A DNA stretch of 36,262 nt from Deltaproteobacteria bacterium (GCA_020845895.1 JADLEX010000114.1:1-36262), one strand, 5' to 3'. Shown: positions 25,226-35,302, numbered from the stretch's first letter. A program made the numbers and translations. The notes: generated by a model from the letters alone, not told the origin.

Positions 25226-25279
25226 AAGGTCCGATAGGACACCAGGGTCCCGCAGGACACGAGGGTCCCGAAGGAGAGA
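25226..25279 (+). repeat. Three tandem 18-bp direct repeats before nusA
   Basis: The units are at 25226-25243, 25244-25261 and 25262-25279, with a consensus like AGGGTCCCG(C/A)AGGACAC. Units 1 and 2 agree at about 14 of 18 positions, and unit 3 diverges at its end into GGAGAGAG, which is the nusA ribosome-binding site. Each unit carries an AGGA-like core. They fill nearly the whole 64-bp gap between rimP and nusA. Confidence 0.7.
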
Positions 25280-25283
25280 GGCC

Positions 25284-26846
25284 ATGGGTTCGGAACTGAC
25301 GCAGGTGATTGACGCCGTCGTGAAGGAACGCGGAGTCTCCAAGGACGTCATCATTTCGGCGCTCGAATCGGCAATGGTGAGCGCCGCGCGCAAGAAACTC
25401 GGCATCGACTACGATATCGAAGCGCATTTCAATCCGGAACTCGGCGAAGTGGAGCTGTTCCGTTTCCGCGAGGTGGTCGAGGACGTCGAAGACGACTCGG
25501 TCGAAATCCTGATCGAGGACGCCCGCGTGCTCGATCCCGAGGCCCAACTCGGCGATTCGATCGGCGAGAAGATCGACTCGCGCAACTTCGGCCGCATCAG
25601 CGCCCAGATGGCCAAGCAGACCATCATCCAGAAGGTGCGCGACGCCGAAAAGGACAACATCTACAACGAGTACAAAGACCGGAAGGGCGACATCGCCAAC
25701 GGCATCGTGCGCCGGTTCGAAAAGGGCAACATCATCGTCGATCTCGGCCGCGCCGAGGGCATCGTCTATCACAAGGACCAGATCCCGCGCGAAAACTACA
25801 ATATCGGTGACCGCGTCCGCGCCTTCGTGCAGGACGTGGTGAAAAGTTCGACCTCGCCGCAGATCATTCTGTCGCGCACGAGCGGCGATTTCGTCCGCAA
25901 GCTCTTCGAGCTCGAAGTGCCCGAAATCTCCGAGGGCATCGTGCAGATCATGGCGGTCGCCCGCGAGCCGGGCATGCGCGCCAAGATCGCCGTCGCGAGC
26001 CGCGACCCCAACGTCGATCCGGTCGGCGCGTGCGTCGGCATGAAAGGCTCGCGTGTGCAGAGCGTGGTCAACGAACTGCGCGGCGAGAAGATCGACATCG
26101 TCACCTACTCGGAGAATCCCGCCAAGTTCGTCTGCAACGCGCTCGCGCCGGCCGAGGTCACCAAAGTGATCATCGACGAGGATGCGCGCTCGATGCAGAT
26201 CATCGTCGCCGACGATCAGCTCTCGCTCGCGATCGGCAAGAAGGGCCAGAACGTCCGCCTCGCGGTGCAGCTCTCGGGCTGGCGGCTCGATATTCAGTCC
26301 GAGACGAAGTGGCAGGAAATCGCCGAACTCGCGAAGAGCATGTTCGCGCGAATCCCGCAGATCCCGAACGTCGCGGTCGATCTGCTCATCAAGTCGGGGT
26401 ACACGGACCTCGAGGAACTCGCCGACGCGAAGGTCGAGGACCTCACGCGGTTCCCCGGCGTCAACGAGGAACGCGCGAACGAGATCATCGACATCTGCAA
26501 CAACATCCTCGACAGCGGCGACTGGCCCCTGCCCGAACCGACGCCCGCGAAGCCCGCGGCCGAGACCGCGCCGCGAGAGGGCAAACCCGGAGAGGACGCA
26601 TCGAATACCGATGCGGCTGCTCCGGAACCGGCCGTCGAGATCGCCGAGGACAAGCCGGTGCCGCCGGAACTTCTGATCGACCTCATCAAGCTGCCGGGCG
26701 TGGGGCTCAAGAGCGCCGAGGCGCTCTATCGGGCGGGATACCGCAACCGGACGCAGCTCGCGGGGATCGCGATGGAAGCGCTGCTCGCGGTGCCGGGGCT
26801 CGACATGGAGATCGCGCAGCGCATCGCCGACGTGATGCGCAAGTGA
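25284..26846 (+). CDS. nusA: Transcription termination/antitermination factor NusA
   Basis: This 520-residue protein has the full NusA architecture: an N-terminal RNA-polymerase-binding domain (about 1-130), an S1 domain (about 135-200, [18 protein letters not shown]), KH1 ([21 protein letters not shown]) and KH2 ([18 protein letters not shown]). Two helix-hairpin-helix-like C-terminal repeats (around 365-415 and 460-520, [19 protein letters not shown]) flank a Pro/Ala/Glu linker. NusA binds the elongating polymerase and controls pausing, termination and antitermination. The start at 25284 follows AAGGAGAGAG. The preceding 18-bp repeats could affect its translation. Confidence 0.98.
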   Translation: MGSELTQVIDAVVKERGVSKDVIISALESAMVSAARKKLGIDYDIEAHFNPELGEVELFRFREVVEDVEDDSVEILIEDARVLDPEAQLGDSIGEKIDSRNFGRISAQMAKQTIIQKVRDAEKDNIYNEYKDRKGDIANGIVRRFEKGNIIVDLGRAEGIVYHKDQIPRENYNIGDRVRAFVQDVVKSSTSPQIILSRTSGDFVRKLFELEVPEISEGIVQIMAVAREPGMRAKIAVASRDPNVDPVGACVGMKGSRVQSVVNELRGEKIDIVTYSENPAKFVCNALAPAEVTKVIIDEDARSMQIIVADDQLSLAIGKKGQNVRLAVQLSGWRLDIQSETKWQEIAELAKSMFARIPQIPNVAVDLLIKSGYTDLEELADAKVEDLTRFPGVNEERANEIIDICNNILDSGDWPLPEPTPAKPAAETAPREGKPGEDASNTDAAAPEPAVEIAEDKPVPPELLIDLIKLPGVGLKSAEALYRAGYRNRTQLAGIAMEALLAVPGLDMEIAQRIADVMRK

Positions 26847-26862
26847 AAAAGAGGAAACGCGG

Positions 26863-27180
26863 ATGGGCGCTCCGGACGCGATTCACGTGCCGATCCGCAG
26901 TTGCTGTGCGTGCCGCAAGCGCGCGCCGAAAGTGGAGCTGATCCGGTTCTTCCGCTCGTCGGAGGACCGCTTGGAAATCGATGAAACGCAGCGCGCCGAA
27001 GGGCGCGGTGCGTATGTCTGCCCCTCGTTGTTATGCTTCGAGAGGGCCTTGAAAAAGGGGTCGTTTGCGAGGACACTGCGCTCCCGGTCGATGGCCCCGG
27101 ATGGCGAAGTCTTGAGGGCCCGACTGGAGCGTCTGCTCGCGCGGCGCGTCCCCGGGTGTGGAGTATCGTGGCATGAGTAA
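26863..27180 (+). CDS. ylxR: YlxR family RNA-binding protein (DUF448, RnpM)
   Basis: This 105-residue protein has the YlxR signature: PIRSCCACRKRAPKVELIRF near the N-terminus, then GRGAYVCPSLLCFERALKKGSFARTLR. It is encoded between nusA and infB, as in most bacteria. The family binds RNA; the Bacillus subtilis member modulates RNase P. An AAGAGG lies 8 nt before the ATG. The stop overlaps the infB start by 8 nt. Confidence 0.93.
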   Translation: MGAPDAIHVPIRSCCACRKRAPKVELIRFFRSSEDRLEIDETQRAEGRGAYVCPSLLCFERALKKGSFARTLRSRSMAPDGEVLRARLERLLARRVPGCGVSWHE

Positions 27181-29767
27181 GATTTCGGTCGCGGAAGCCG
27201 CGAAAAAACTGAATCTGGATCCCTATTTCCTGCTGCCCAAGCTGCGGGAACTGGGGATCTACGCGGACGACGTGCAGGCGACGATCGATCTGAAATACAT
27301 CCCCCGCGTGCGCGACCTGCTCAAGATCGAGGAGCGCGATCGCGGCCAGAATTACGAAGAGCGACGCGTCGGTACCACCGTCATTCGCCGGCGCGCGCCC
27401 GTCCGTTCGAAGGGCGACGACGGTGCAGCCCGGAGTGCCGACGAGACGACCCACGTCGACATCGCACATGAGGAAATGACAGCCGAGCTGAGGCCCGAGC
27501 CGGATGCGATGACCGCCGACGTCGACACGTCGATGGATGTTTACGAAGACACCTCTCTGCCGGCTCAGACCGAAGCGGTCGTCGAGACCCAGCCGGTCGA
27601 TTCCACGGATGCCGACGCCGTGATCGAGACCGCCCCTGAGGGCGTCGCCGAGTCCGACGAGGTCGTGGACGAAGACAACGCGCGGATTCAGCGCTCGCCC
27701 CGCCGGCTCTCGCTTCGCGGCGTGACGCCGGCTCCCGCGCGCGTGATTTCGCGCCCCGTGGCGCCGCCGCCCGTGGCGGCCCCGGCCGCGCCCAAGGAGA
27801 AAAAGCCCGGAGAAACGACCGAGGGCGACGCCGCGAAAAAGAGTGGACGGCGGGTCGTCGAAATCAATCAGCGGGACTACAACGACCGGCGTCGCTCCAA
27901 GGAGCAGGTCCAGCAGGAAATGCGGGCCGAACGGCATCGCAAAAAGAAGCGGGACTTCAAGGCCACGGAAATCACGACGCCCAAGGCGATCAAGCGCAAG
28001 ATTCGCATCGAGGGCGCCATTCTGGTCGGCGAACTCGCGCAGCGCATGGGTCTCAAGGGCGGCGAGCTCATCCGCAAGCTGTTCGAGATGGGCCAGATGT
28101 GCACCATCAACCAGCTCCTCGATGTCGATTCGGCGACGATCATCGCCTCGGAATACGGCTACGAGATCGAGAACACGGCCGTCGAGGTCGAGGACTTCTT
28201 CGAGGCCACGGAAGAAGAGACCGAAGAGGTCCAGGCGCCCCGCCACCCGGTGGTCACGGTCATGGGCCATGTCGACCACGGCAAGACCACGCTGCTCGAC
28301 GCCCTGCGCGAAACCGATGTCGCGGGCGGCGAAGCGGGCGGCATCACGCAGGCCATCGGCGCGTACAAGGTGCGGCTGCGCGGGCGCGACATCACGTTCC
28401 TCGACACGCCGGGCCATGAGTCGTTCACCTCGATGCGCGCGCGCGGCGCCCACGTCACCGACATCGTCGTGCTCGTGGTGGCCGCCGACGACGGAATGAA
28501 GCCGCAGACGGTCGAGGCGGTCAACCACGCCAAGGACGCCAAGGCGCCGATCGTCGTGGCCATCAACAAGATCGACAAGCCCGACAAGAACCTCGAGCGC
28601 CTCTATAGCGATCTCGCCGAGCACGGGCTCGTGCAGGAATCGTGGGGCGGCGAGACGCAGTTCGCGCTCATCTCGGCCAAACACCGGCAGAATCTCGACG
28701 AGCTTCTCGAAAAGATTCTCCTTCAGGCCGACATCATGGATCTCAAGGCGAACGCGGACAAAACCGCGCGCGGATTCGTCCTCGAGGCGCGGCTCGAAAA
28801 AGGTCGCGGCGCGGTGGCGACGATTCTCGTTCAGGAAGGCACGCTGAAGGTCGGCGATCCGATCGTCGCGGGCAACGTTTACGGACGCGTTCGGTTCATG
28901 CACGACGACAAGGGTCGCCGCATCGACGAAGCCGCACCGGCGGACCCCGTCGAAGTCGTGGGCCTCGGCGGCGTGCCGGCGGCGGGCGATCGCTTCTTCG
29001 TCGCGGAGAGCGAAAAGAAGGCGAAACAGGTCGCCGAGATGATGGCGACCAAGCAGCGCGAACTCCAGACGCGGCGCATGGCGCGCGTCAGCTTGGAAAG
29101 CCTGCTGGAGCGGACCGGCGGAGAGGCGATCAAGGAACTCAAGGTCATCCTGAAGGGCGACGTGCAGGGCTCGGTCGAGGCCGTCACCGAGGCGCTCCGA
29201 AAGCTCTCGACGCCGCAGGTGAAGGTCACCGTCGTGCATTCGGGCGTCGGCGGCATCACCGAGACGGACATCAACTTCGCCGTCGCGTCGCAGGCCGTCG
29301 TCATCGGCTTCAATGTCCGTCCGACGCCGGAAGTGCGAGAGCTCGCCGACCGCGAGGGCGTGCAGATCAAGATCTTTAACATCATCTACGAACTGCTCGA
29401 CGAGGTGACGGCCGGTCTCGAGGGCCTTCTCTCGCCGATCAAGAATGAGGTCTACGTCGGCCGCGCCGAGGTGCGCCAGACCTTCTGCATCTCGAAGATC
29501 GGGACCATCGCGGGCTGCTACGTGGTGGACGGCAAGATCCAGCGCTCGGCCAAGATCCGCGTGATTCGCGACAGCGTCGAGGTCTACAGCGGCAAGATGT
29601 CGTCGCTCAAGCGCTTCAAGGACGATGCCCGCGAGGTCGCGTCCGGGTTCGAGTGCGGCATCCAGGTCGAAAATTTCAACGACGTGAAACTCGGCGACAT
29701 CCTCGAATGCTTCGTGATCGAGGAGGTTGCCGCCAAGCTCCTGCCCGCGTCCGGCGCGAGCTCGTGA
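27173..29767 (+). CDS. infB: Translation initiation factor IF-2
   Basis: This 864-residue GTPase brings initiator tRNA to the 30S subunit. The start at 27173 ([15 protein letters not shown]) is the family-typical N-terminus and overlaps ylxR. After a short N-domain comes a long acidic/Pro-rich linker (about 80-225) and a basic helix (240-280). The G domain has GHVDHGKT (365-372), DTPGHE (411-416), NKID (465-468) and a SAK motif. Domains II, III and IV follow, with [14 protein letters not shown] and [11 protein letters not shown] typical of the C-terminal half. The conserved His in GHVDHGKT is present, so the protein should be active. Confidence 0.98.
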   Translation: MSKISVAEAAKKLNLDPYFLLPKLRELGIYADDVQATIDLKYIPRVRDLLKIEERDRGQNYEERRVGTTVIRRRAPVRSKGDDGAARSADETTHVDIAHEEMTAELRPEPDAMTADVDTSMDVYEDTSLPAQTEAVVETQPVDSTDADAVIETAPEGVAESDEVVDEDNARIQRSPRRLSLRGVTPAPARVISRPVAPPPVAAPAAPKEKKPGETTEGDAAKKSGRRVVEINQRDYNDRRRSKEQVQQEMRAERHRKKKRDFKATEITTPKAIKRKIRIEGAILVGELAQRMGLKGGELIRKLFEMGQMCTINQLLDVDSATIIASEYGYEIENTAVEVEDFFEATEEETEEVQAPRHPVVTVMGHVDHGKTTLLDALRETDVAGGEAGGITQAIGAYKVRLRGRDITFLDTPGHESFTSMRARGAHVTDIVVLVVAADDGMKPQTVEAVNHAKDAKAPIVVAINKIDKPDKNLERLYSDLAEHGLVQESWGGETQFALISAKHRQNLDELLEKILLQADIMDLKANADKTARGFVLEARLEKGRGAVATILVQEGTLKVGDPIVAGNVYGRVRFMHDDKGRRIDEAAPADPVEVVGLGGVPAAGDRFFVAESEKKAKQVAEMMATKQRELQTRRMARVSLESLLERTGGEAIKELKVILKGDVQGSVEAVTEALRKLSTPQVKVTVVHSGVGGITETDINFAVASQAVVIGFNVRPTPEVRELADREGVQIKIFNIIYELLDEVTAGLEGLLSPIKNEVYVGRAEVRQTFCISKIGTIAGCYVVDGKIQRSAKIRVIRDSVEVYSGKMSSLKRFKDDAREVASGFECGIQVENFNDVKLGDILECFVIEEVAAKLLPASGASS

Positions 29768-29783
29768 GCGGCCGCGCCCGGCC

Positions 29784-30083
29784 ATGGTCATCGGGGCGCT
29801 CACGATCGTTCTCCGCCTGCATCACACGCAGTCGTTGAAGGACAAGCGCGGCGTCGTCAAACGGATCCTCGAACGCACTCGGGAGACCTTTCACATCGCC
29901 GTGGCCGAGGTCGCCGATCATGACGCGATCGGCCGTGCGAAGCTCGCCTTCGTGGCGGTGGGCAACGACGGACGCGTGATGAACTCCGTGATGGACAAAG
30001 TGTTCGATTACGTGGAAGGCTTGCAGCTCGCCGAGGTCGCCGATTCGTCCATCGACGTTTTCACGGCCGACGGGGAGGACTGA
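29784..30083 (+). CDS. ylxP: YlxP family protein (DUF503)
   Basis: This 99-residue protein has the DUF503 pattern: MVIGALTIVLRLHHTQSLKDKRGVVKRIL, then FHIAVAEVADHD and RAKLAFVAVGND. It is usually encoded between infB and rbfA, as here. Its role is not established; it is presumed to be linked to ribosome biogenesis or translation by its neighbours. The start at 29784 was chosen for the family-typical N-terminus; the Shine-Dalgarno is weak. Confidence 0.9.
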   Translation: MVIGALTIVLRLHHTQSLKDKRGVVKRILERTRETFHIAVAEVADHDAIGRAKLAFVAVGNDGRVMNSVMDKVFDYVEGLQLAEVADSSIDVFTADGED

Positions 30084-30084
30084 C

Positions 30085-30528
30085 ATGGCCCGCCGCCAGG
30101 TGCGCAAGTACAGTGGATTCGCGAGGCGCGATCGCGTCTCCGAGGCGGTCATGCGAACCGTCGCGCAATCGCTGCGCACCGGTCTCGCCGACCCCAGCCT
30201 TCAGGACGTGACGATCACGCAGGTCGAGATGTCCACCGATAACCGCGTAGCCAAGATCTGGTTCAGCCTGATGGGAAGCGAGGACCAGGTCGCCGCGGCG
30301 ATGAAGGGCTTTCATGCCGCGATGGGGCGGTTGCGTCACGACATCGCCGAGGCCGTGCGCTTGCAGTTCACGCCGGAACTTCGATTCATCCAAGACACAG
30401 CCCTCGACAACGCCCAGAAGATGGAAGAGATCTTTCGGCGCATTCGCGAAGAACGGGAACTCAATCCGCCGGAAATCGGCGACGACGATGGCGCCGTGGA
30501 ACCCGGGGACGACGATGACGATGAATAG
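30085..30528 (+). CDS. rbfA: Ribosome-binding factor A
   Basis: This 147-residue protein has the RbfA KH-like fold: RRDRVSEAVMRTVAQSL at the N-terminus, DVTITQVEMSTDNRVAKIWFSLMG in the middle, and LRHDIAEAVRLQFTPELRFIQDTALDNAQKMEEIF. It assists late 30S maturation near the 16S rRNA 5' end. A GGGGAGG lies 7 nt before the ATG, which directly follows ylxP. An acidic tail (EIGDDDGAVEPGDDDDDE) extends past the usual end, and its coding sequence overlaps the next start codon. Confidence 0.96.
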   Translation: MARRQVRKYSGFARRDRVSEAVMRTVAQSLRTGLADPSLQDVTITQVEMSTDNRVAKIWFSLMGSEDQVAAAMKGFHAAMGRLRHDIAEAVRLQFTPELRFIQDTALDNAQKMEEIFRRIREERELNPPEIGDDDGAVEPGDDDDDE

Positions 30529-31501
30529 CGCCGTCGAGATCGCCGACCTGCTGCTCGGCGGACGCCGGTTTGTCGCGCTGTCGCACACGAATCCCGACGG
30601 CGACGCGCTGGGTGCGGTCCTTGGACTTGCGCATGCGCTGCGTCGCCTCGGCAAGGAGTGCGTCGCGTACAGTCAGGACGCCGCGCCGTACTTTCTGCGC
30701 TACCTGCCCGGCGTCGGCGATCTGCGCCGCGACTGGCCCGGGCACAACGACCTCGATGCGATCCTCGTGCTCGACTGCGGTGATTTTTACCGCGTCGGCA
30801 AGATCCTCGAGACGATCCAAAACGCGCCGCGCGTCGTCAACATCGACCATCACGCGAGCAACCCGATGTTCGGTGAATGGAATTTCGTGGACGAATCGGC
30901 GAGTTCCACATCGGAGATGGTGTATCGTATTCTGCGCGCGGCGGATTTCGTTTTCGACGCCGACACGGCGACCTGTCTTTACACCGGCGTGTTCTCGGAC
31001 ACGCGGGCGTTTCACAACGCAAACTCCTCGCCCGACGCGTATCGCATCTGCGGCGAGATGGTCGCCGCCGGCGCGGACCCCGCGCGGGTGGCGCGTCACC
31101 TCTACATCGAGCAGCGCCCCGAATCGATTCGCCTGATGGCCGCCGCGCTGACCACGCTCGCGATCGAGGACGACGGACGCATCGCCGGCGTGACCGTGAC
31201 GCGGGAGATGACCGACGGCGCGGGCGCGGCGCAGGACGCCTTCGAGGGTCTCGTCGATATCCCCCGGTCGATCATCGGGGTCGAAGGCGCGTACGTGGTG
31301 CGCGAGGTCGTCGGATCCGACGGGAAGAAGCGGATCAAGGGCTCGATTCGCACGACCGAGCGCATCGATGCCACCGTGGTGACGGCGCAGTTCGGCGGCG
31401 GCGGGCACCGTCGCGCGGCGGGATTCACCACCGAGGGCGAACTTGGCGACATTCGTGACCACCTCGTCGCCGCGCTGCGCGAGCAACTCGGTTCGGCGTG
31501 A
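30515..31501 (+). CDS. DHH-DHHA1 phosphoesterase (NrnA-like nanoRNase/pAp phosphatase)
   Basis: This 328-residue protein has the metal-binding motifs of the DHH family: SHTNPDGDALG (His24, Asp28, Asp30), Asp87 in LVLDCGD and the DHH triad at 111-113 (NIDHHASN). The DHHA1 substrate-binding part ends with GGGGHRRAAGF (294-304). NrnA-type enzymes degrade very short RNAs and dephosphorylate pAp. The gene sits between rbfA and truB, the common position. The ATG at 30515 has GGGGA five bases upstream and overlaps rbfA by 14 bp; an ATG two codons later is possible. Confidence 0.94.
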   Translation: MTMNSAVEIADLLLGGRRFVALSHTNPDGDALGAVLGLAHALRRLGKECVAYSQDAAPYFLRYLPGVGDLRRDWPGHNDLDAILVLDCGDFYRVGKILETIQNAPRVVNIDHHASNPMFGEWNFVDESASSTSEMVYRILRAADFVFDADTATCLYTGVFSDTRAFHNANSSPDAYRICGEMVAAGADPARVARHLYIEQRPESIRLMAAALTTLAIEDDGRIAGVTVTREMTDGAGAAQDAFEGLVDIPRSIIGVEGAYVVREVVGSDGKKRIKGSIRTTERIDATVVTAQFGGGGHRRAAGFTTEGELGDIRDHLVAALREQLGSA

Positions 31502-32469
31502 GTTTTTCCGGCCTCATCATCATCGACAAAGACCCCGGACCCGGCAGCCACGACGTCGTGCGGCGGATGCGTCGTCTGCTGAATGACAAAAGCGTGGGCC
31601 ACGCGGGCACCCTGGACCCCTTCGCGTCGGGCGTGCTGGTCGTTCTCGTCGGCCACGCGACGCTGCTGTCGCAGTTTCTGATTCTCGACGAAAAATCGTA
31701 TGAGGCGCGATTGCATTGGGGCGCGGCGACCGATACGCAGGACGGCGAGGGGCGCGTGGTCGAATCGACCGCCGCGAACGTGCCGAGCGAATTGGAGATC
31801 GCGGCGGCGATGGAAAGGTTTACCGGGGCGATCGAGCAAATCCCGCCGATGTTTTCGGCGAAGAAGATCGACGGTCGACCGCTGCACAAGCTTGCGCGCA
31901 AGGGCGCGGAAATTGACCGGAAGCCCGTGCCGGTCGTCGTTCACGAACTGCGTCTCACCGCGCGGCACGAGGACGGCTGGTCGTTTTTTGTGCGCTGCTC
32001 CAAGGGCACGTACGTGCGCACGCTGGCGCACGACATGGCGATCGCGCTCGGAGGGCTCGGCCATCTCACTTCGCTACGGCGTCTGGCGTCGGGACCGTTC
32101 ACGGTCGATCGCGCGATCAAGCTCGCCGATTTCGAGGAGCGGATCGTTCGGGCGGACGACATCGCGCGCGTCGCGGCCGAGGTCGGAATCGGTTTTGACG
32201 ACGCGCTGCCGCATCTTCCCGCGATCGATCTGGGACCGAACGACGCATGGGATCTCATCAATGGGCGATTGCTTCCGCTCGATCGAACTCCCCCGACCGG
32301 CGACGTGGGCGGATGCGATCTCTGGCGCTGCGTCGACGAGCGAGGCCATTTGATCGCGGTGGCGACGCCGCGCTTCGACAAGGGCGTCTGGAAAACGAAG
32401 CGCGTGTTCGTGGATTCGGTGGAATACCGCCGCGAAACGGGCGGCCCGGGCGCGTCACCACAGGAATAA
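31498..32469 (+). CDS. truB: tRNA pseudouridine(55) synthase TruB
   Basis: This 323-residue enzyme makes pseudouridine 55 in the T-loop of tRNAs. The catalytic Asp40 is in GHAGTLDPFASGVL, and other conserved stretches are EQIPPMFSAKKIDGRPLHKLARKG and CSKGTYVRTLAHDM. It starts with GTG at 31498, overlapping the phosphoesterase stop by four bases (GTGA). It is the last gene of the operon and its end overlaps the converging DUF3570 gene by 15 bp. Confidence 0.97.
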   Translation: MSFSGLIIIDKDPGPGSHDVVRRMRRLLNDKSVGHAGTLDPFASGVLVVLVGHATLLSQFLILDEKSYEARLHWGAATDTQDGEGRVVESTAANVPSELEIAAAMERFTGAIEQIPPMFSAKKIDGRPLHKLARKGAEIDRKPVPVVVHELRLTARHEDGWSFFVRCSKGTYVRTLAHDMAIALGGLGHLTSLRRLASGPFTVDRAIKLADFEERIVRADDIARVAAEVGIGFDDALPHLPAIDLGPNDAWDLINGRLLPLDRTPPTGDVGGCDLWRCVDERGHLIAVATPRFDKGVWKTKRVFVDSVEYRRETGGPGASPQE

Positions 32470-33615
32470 AACGTTCGCCCCCACGATGGGCGCGAAGTAA
32501 CCCTGTTTCATTTCATTGCGCGGCGTCTGGTAGTAGAGATCGACGTCGAGCCCGCCGCTCACGGCCGTGATCGCGCCCGGCACATCGCCCGAATTCCACG
32601 TCCAACGCAAACCGCCGAGCCACGACGTGAACCCCTGCATCTGCGCGTTCGCGGTGTACGACCGGTCGCGGTCGGCGTGGGCGATCGTGCCGAACCAACG
32701 CGATTCATTCTGCGTGTAGGCTCGCAGACGCGCGCGCAGGATCGTGCCCGATCCGAACCGGCGAAATGCCATGATGCGCGCCGAAGGGGCGGCGAGCCCC
32801 CAATCGTCGAAATCGTATTGAACGCCCGCGTGCACGCTCGCGTCGTTCCCGACGAGCCGCGCCGCACGCACCGCCACCGCGCCGCGACGGCGTGCGTCGG
32901 GCAGGCGCTCGGGCGAGATTTCGAGCACGCCGGGCTCGCGCCACACCAGCACGTCACGCTCCGGGCTTTCCAGTACGCCGCGTTCCACGCGCCCCGCCGC
33001 CGAAAACATCGCGATTGAACGTCGTCCGAGTACCTGCTGCCAACCCAACGCGCCGCCGTCCACATCCTTGCGTCCGGGCAGGTCGAGTTCGCGCGCGCGC
33101 GTATCGTCCTCGGCGTTCACGGTGTCGAAGTTATGAAAGTACGTCGCCGACACGGTGGAGTTGCGTTGCCACAGATGGCGGCGGATCGATCCCCACGCGG
33201 TATGGCTCTCGTACACGCTCTCGTACGAATAGATGTATCCGCCCGACTCCTCCCACTCGCCGTGTCGCGCGTCGCCGAAGCCCGACAGTTCGTATCTCTG
33301 GCGAAGCCAATTGGGCTGCGAAAATTCGTATCGCGTGCGTTTGCGGTTTGAGTATCCGCCCAGGTAGGCATCCTCGACATCGTCGCCCGCCTTGGTCGAC
33401 GCGCCCGAGACCCCGTCCACCAGCAGGCGAGCGCCGAGGTTGAAGCGCTCGGCGAGCGGCGTGCGGACCTGCGTCGCGCCGGTCAGGACGTAGTTGTTCT
33501 CGCTGTCGGCGAAGATGGCGAGGCGGCTCGCAAATTCATCGGCGATGACCGAACGCGTGAGAAGTAGCGGGCCCGCGACCAGGATGGCGACGATCGCGCG
33601 GCCGAATCGGCGCAT
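32455..33615 (-). CDS. DUF3570 outer-membrane beta-barrel protein
   Basis: This 386-residue protein has a signal peptide (residues 1-25, ending VIA). The mature part shows many alternating beta-strands with Tyr, Trp and Arg (YIYSYESVYESHTAWGS, SATYFHNFDT, GVQYDFDDWG) and ends VGANVLFLW, typical of an outer-membrane barrel. The sequence pattern and the DUF4266 neighbour identify DUF3570. It starts at 33615, immediately after the DUF4266 stop (TGAATG). In other genomes this pair is often found with ApbE flavin transferase and a thioredoxin-like protein, but neither is here. The function is unknown. Confidence 0.82.
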   Translation of the reverse strand: MRRFGRAIVAILVAGPLLLTRSVIADEFASRLAIFADSENNYVLTGATQVRTPLAERFNLGARLLVDGVSGASTKAGDDVEDAYLGGYSNRKRTRYEFSQPNWLRQRYELSGFGDARHGEWEESGGYIYSYESVYESHTAWGSIRRHLWQRNSTVSATYFHNFDTVNAEDDTRARELDLPGRKDVDGGALGWQQVLGRRSIAMFSAAGRVERGVLESPERDVLVWREPGVLEISPERLPDARRRGAVAVRAARLVGNDASVHAGVQYDFDDWGLAAPSARIMAFRRFGSGTILRARLRAYTQNESRWFGTIAHADRDRSYTANAQMQGFTSWLGGLRWTWNSGDVPGAITAVSGGLDVDLYYQTPRNEMKQGYFAPIVGANVLFLW

Positions 33616-33843
33616 TCACTTGCAGCCGCAACCTGCCGCCGCGCCGCCGATCGCCGCGAGGCCCGCTTCGCGGGTTTCGAGCATCTTCATTTCATAGAGG
33701 CCCGCGAGATCCGACTCGTCGAGTGTCAGGATGGGATCGGCGAGCGCGGCGCGTTCGTACGGGGCCACGACGGCGCAGCCCGCGCCGAGCGCGAGTGCGA
33801 CAAAAACGGCGAGTGCCGCGAGGAAGCGTAACCTGTTGTTCAT
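33616..33843 (-). CDS. DUF4266 small lipoprotein
   Basis: This 75-residue protein has a signal with Cys23 (LGAGC) as the likely lipid anchor. The family core VAPYERAALADPIL follows, then a short helix and the Gly/Ala-rich C-terminus GGAAAGCGCK. The CGC motif at the very end is characteristic and suggests metal binding, a disulfide or a modification site. The stop is directly adjacent to the DUF3570 start, so the two are co-translated. GGGAG precedes the ATG with short spacing. No biochemical role is known to me. Confidence 0.85.
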   Translation of the reverse strand: MNNRLRFLAALAVFVALALGAGCAVVAPYERAALADPILTLDESDLAGLYEMKMLETREAGLAAIGGAAAGCGCK

Positions 33844-33892
33844 GGCTCCCGTCTTACCATCCGCAAACCGCCGTGAAAAGCCCGTCCGCGCC

Positions 33893-35269
33893 CTACAAAT
33901 GGATCGGCAGGAACACGTAGCGCGCGAGGAAGATCGCCATGAGCCCCCAAACGAGCCCCGGCACCTCCTTCGCCTTGCCTGCCGCCGCCTTGAGCAGCGG
34001 GTAGCTGATGAATCCGATCGCGAAACCGTGGCTGATGGAGAACGTCAGCGGCATGGTCAGCACGGTCAGAAACGCCGGGCCGCCCTCGGTGATGTCGTTC
34101 CAGTCGATGTGGCGGATCGACGACATCATCAGAAAGCCCACCGTGATGAGCGCGGGGGCCGTCACCGGCCGCAGGAAGATCTCCGGGTTCAGCGACGAGG
34201 GGACCGACGCGCCGAACATTTTGACCAGCGGCGTGAAAAACATCGCGACGAGGAAAAGCGCGGCGGTAACAAGGCTCGCGAAGCCCGTGCGCCCGCCCTC
34301 GGCGACGCCCGCGGCGGACTCGATGTAGCTCGTCACCGTGCTCGTTCCGGTCGTCGCCCCGACGATGGTGCCGATGGCATCCGCGGCGAGAGCCTGCGTC
34401 GCGCGGGGGAGTTTGCCGTCCACGAGCATGCCGCCTTTTTGTCCGACGCCGATGAGCGTGCCGATCGTGTCGAACATGTCGAAGAAGAGCAGCATCAGGA
34501 TCGGCGTAATGAAGTAGAACGAAAACGCGTGGCCGAGATCCATCTGAAAGAACGCGGTGGGCTGCGGCGGGGCGCTGATGACGCCCTCGAAATGCACGAT
34601 GCCGAAAGGGATGCCGAGCAGGCCCGTCGCCACGAGGCCGATGAGGATCGAGCCGCGCACGCGCATCGCCATGAGGCCGAGCGTGATCGCGAGTCCGATG
34701 ATCGCGAGGATCGTCGCGGGCTCCGCCAGTTTGCCGAGCTGAACAAAGGTGACCGGATGCGAGGTGATGATGCCCGCCTCCTCGAGCCCGATGAACGCGA
34801 TGAACAAGCCGATGCCGCACGCGATGCCGTGCTTGAGCGCGTTCGGCACCGAGTTGACGATCATTTCGCGAACCTTCAGGAACGTCAGGAGCAGGAACAG
34901 GCAGCCGGACATGAAGACCATCCCGAGCGCGATCTTCCACGGCTCGACGCCCTCGGCGACCTGGTGCTGTGCCTGTAGGGCGGCAATCATGTTGCAGATT
35001 TCAAAGCTGAAGAACGCGTTGAGCCCCATGCCGGGAGCGAGGGCGATGGGATACTTCGCCCAGAGCGCCATGACCACGGTGGCGACGGCCGAGGCGATGC
35101 ACGTCGCGGCCATCACCGCCTCGAAACTCATCTTCGCGCCGAACGCATGCGACAGGATCGCGGGATTCACGACGATGATATAGGCCATCGTCATGAACGT
35201 GGTGACGCCCGCGAGCGTTTCGGTTTTGTACGAAGTCCCCAGTTCCTCGAAGCGGAAAAAGTTCTTCAT
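33893..35269 (-). CDS. AzgA/PbuG-type purine permease (NCS2 family)
   Basis: This 458-residue inner-membrane protein has about 12 hydrophobic helices. The signature parts are TLAGVTTFMTMAYIIVVNPAIL at the N-terminus, APGMGLNAFFSFEI, the central FFDMFDTIGTLIGV, and TGTSTVTSYIESAAGVAEGGRTG. These are the family motifs of the AzgA-like guanine/hypoxanthine/adenine transporters driven by protons. A GGGGG stretch lies 8 nt before the ATG. A good sigma70 promoter is found 34 nt upstream. No purine riboswitch fits in the 91-bp upstream gap. Confidence 0.94.
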   Translation of the reverse strand: MKNFFRFEELGTSYKTETLAGVTTFMTMAYIIVVNPAILSHAFGAKMSFEAVMAATCIASAVATVVMALWAKYPIALAPGMGLNAFFSFEICNMIAALQAQHQVAEGVEPWKIALGMVFMSGCLFLLLTFLKVREMIVNSVPNALKHGIACGIGLFIAFIGLEEAGIITSHPVTFVQLGKLAEPATILAIIGLAITLGLMAMRVRGSILIGLVATGLLGIPFGIVHFEGVISAPPQPTAFFQMDLGHAFSFYFITPILMLLFFDMFDTIGTLIGVGQKGGMLVDGKLPRATQALAADAIGTIVGATTGTSTVTSYIESAAGVAEGGRTGFASLVTAALFLVAMFFTPLVKMFGASVPSSLNPEIFLRPVTAPALITVGFLMMSSIRHIDWNDITEGGPAFLTVLTMPLTFSISHGFAIGFISYPLLKAAAGKAKEVPGLVWGLMAIFLARYVFLPIHL

Positions 35270-35302
35270 CGCCCGACCCCCAGGGAAATAGAGGCGGACA
35301 TC

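Noticed and set aside
25226-25279. A small CRISPR array
   Set aside because: The units are directly adjacent with no spacers, only 18 bp long and just three in number; no cas gene is present.
26726-29803. A 1025-codon minus-strand frame opposite infB
   Set aside because: IF-2 motifs on the plus strand are unmistakable. The antisense product has no domain and no sensible start context.
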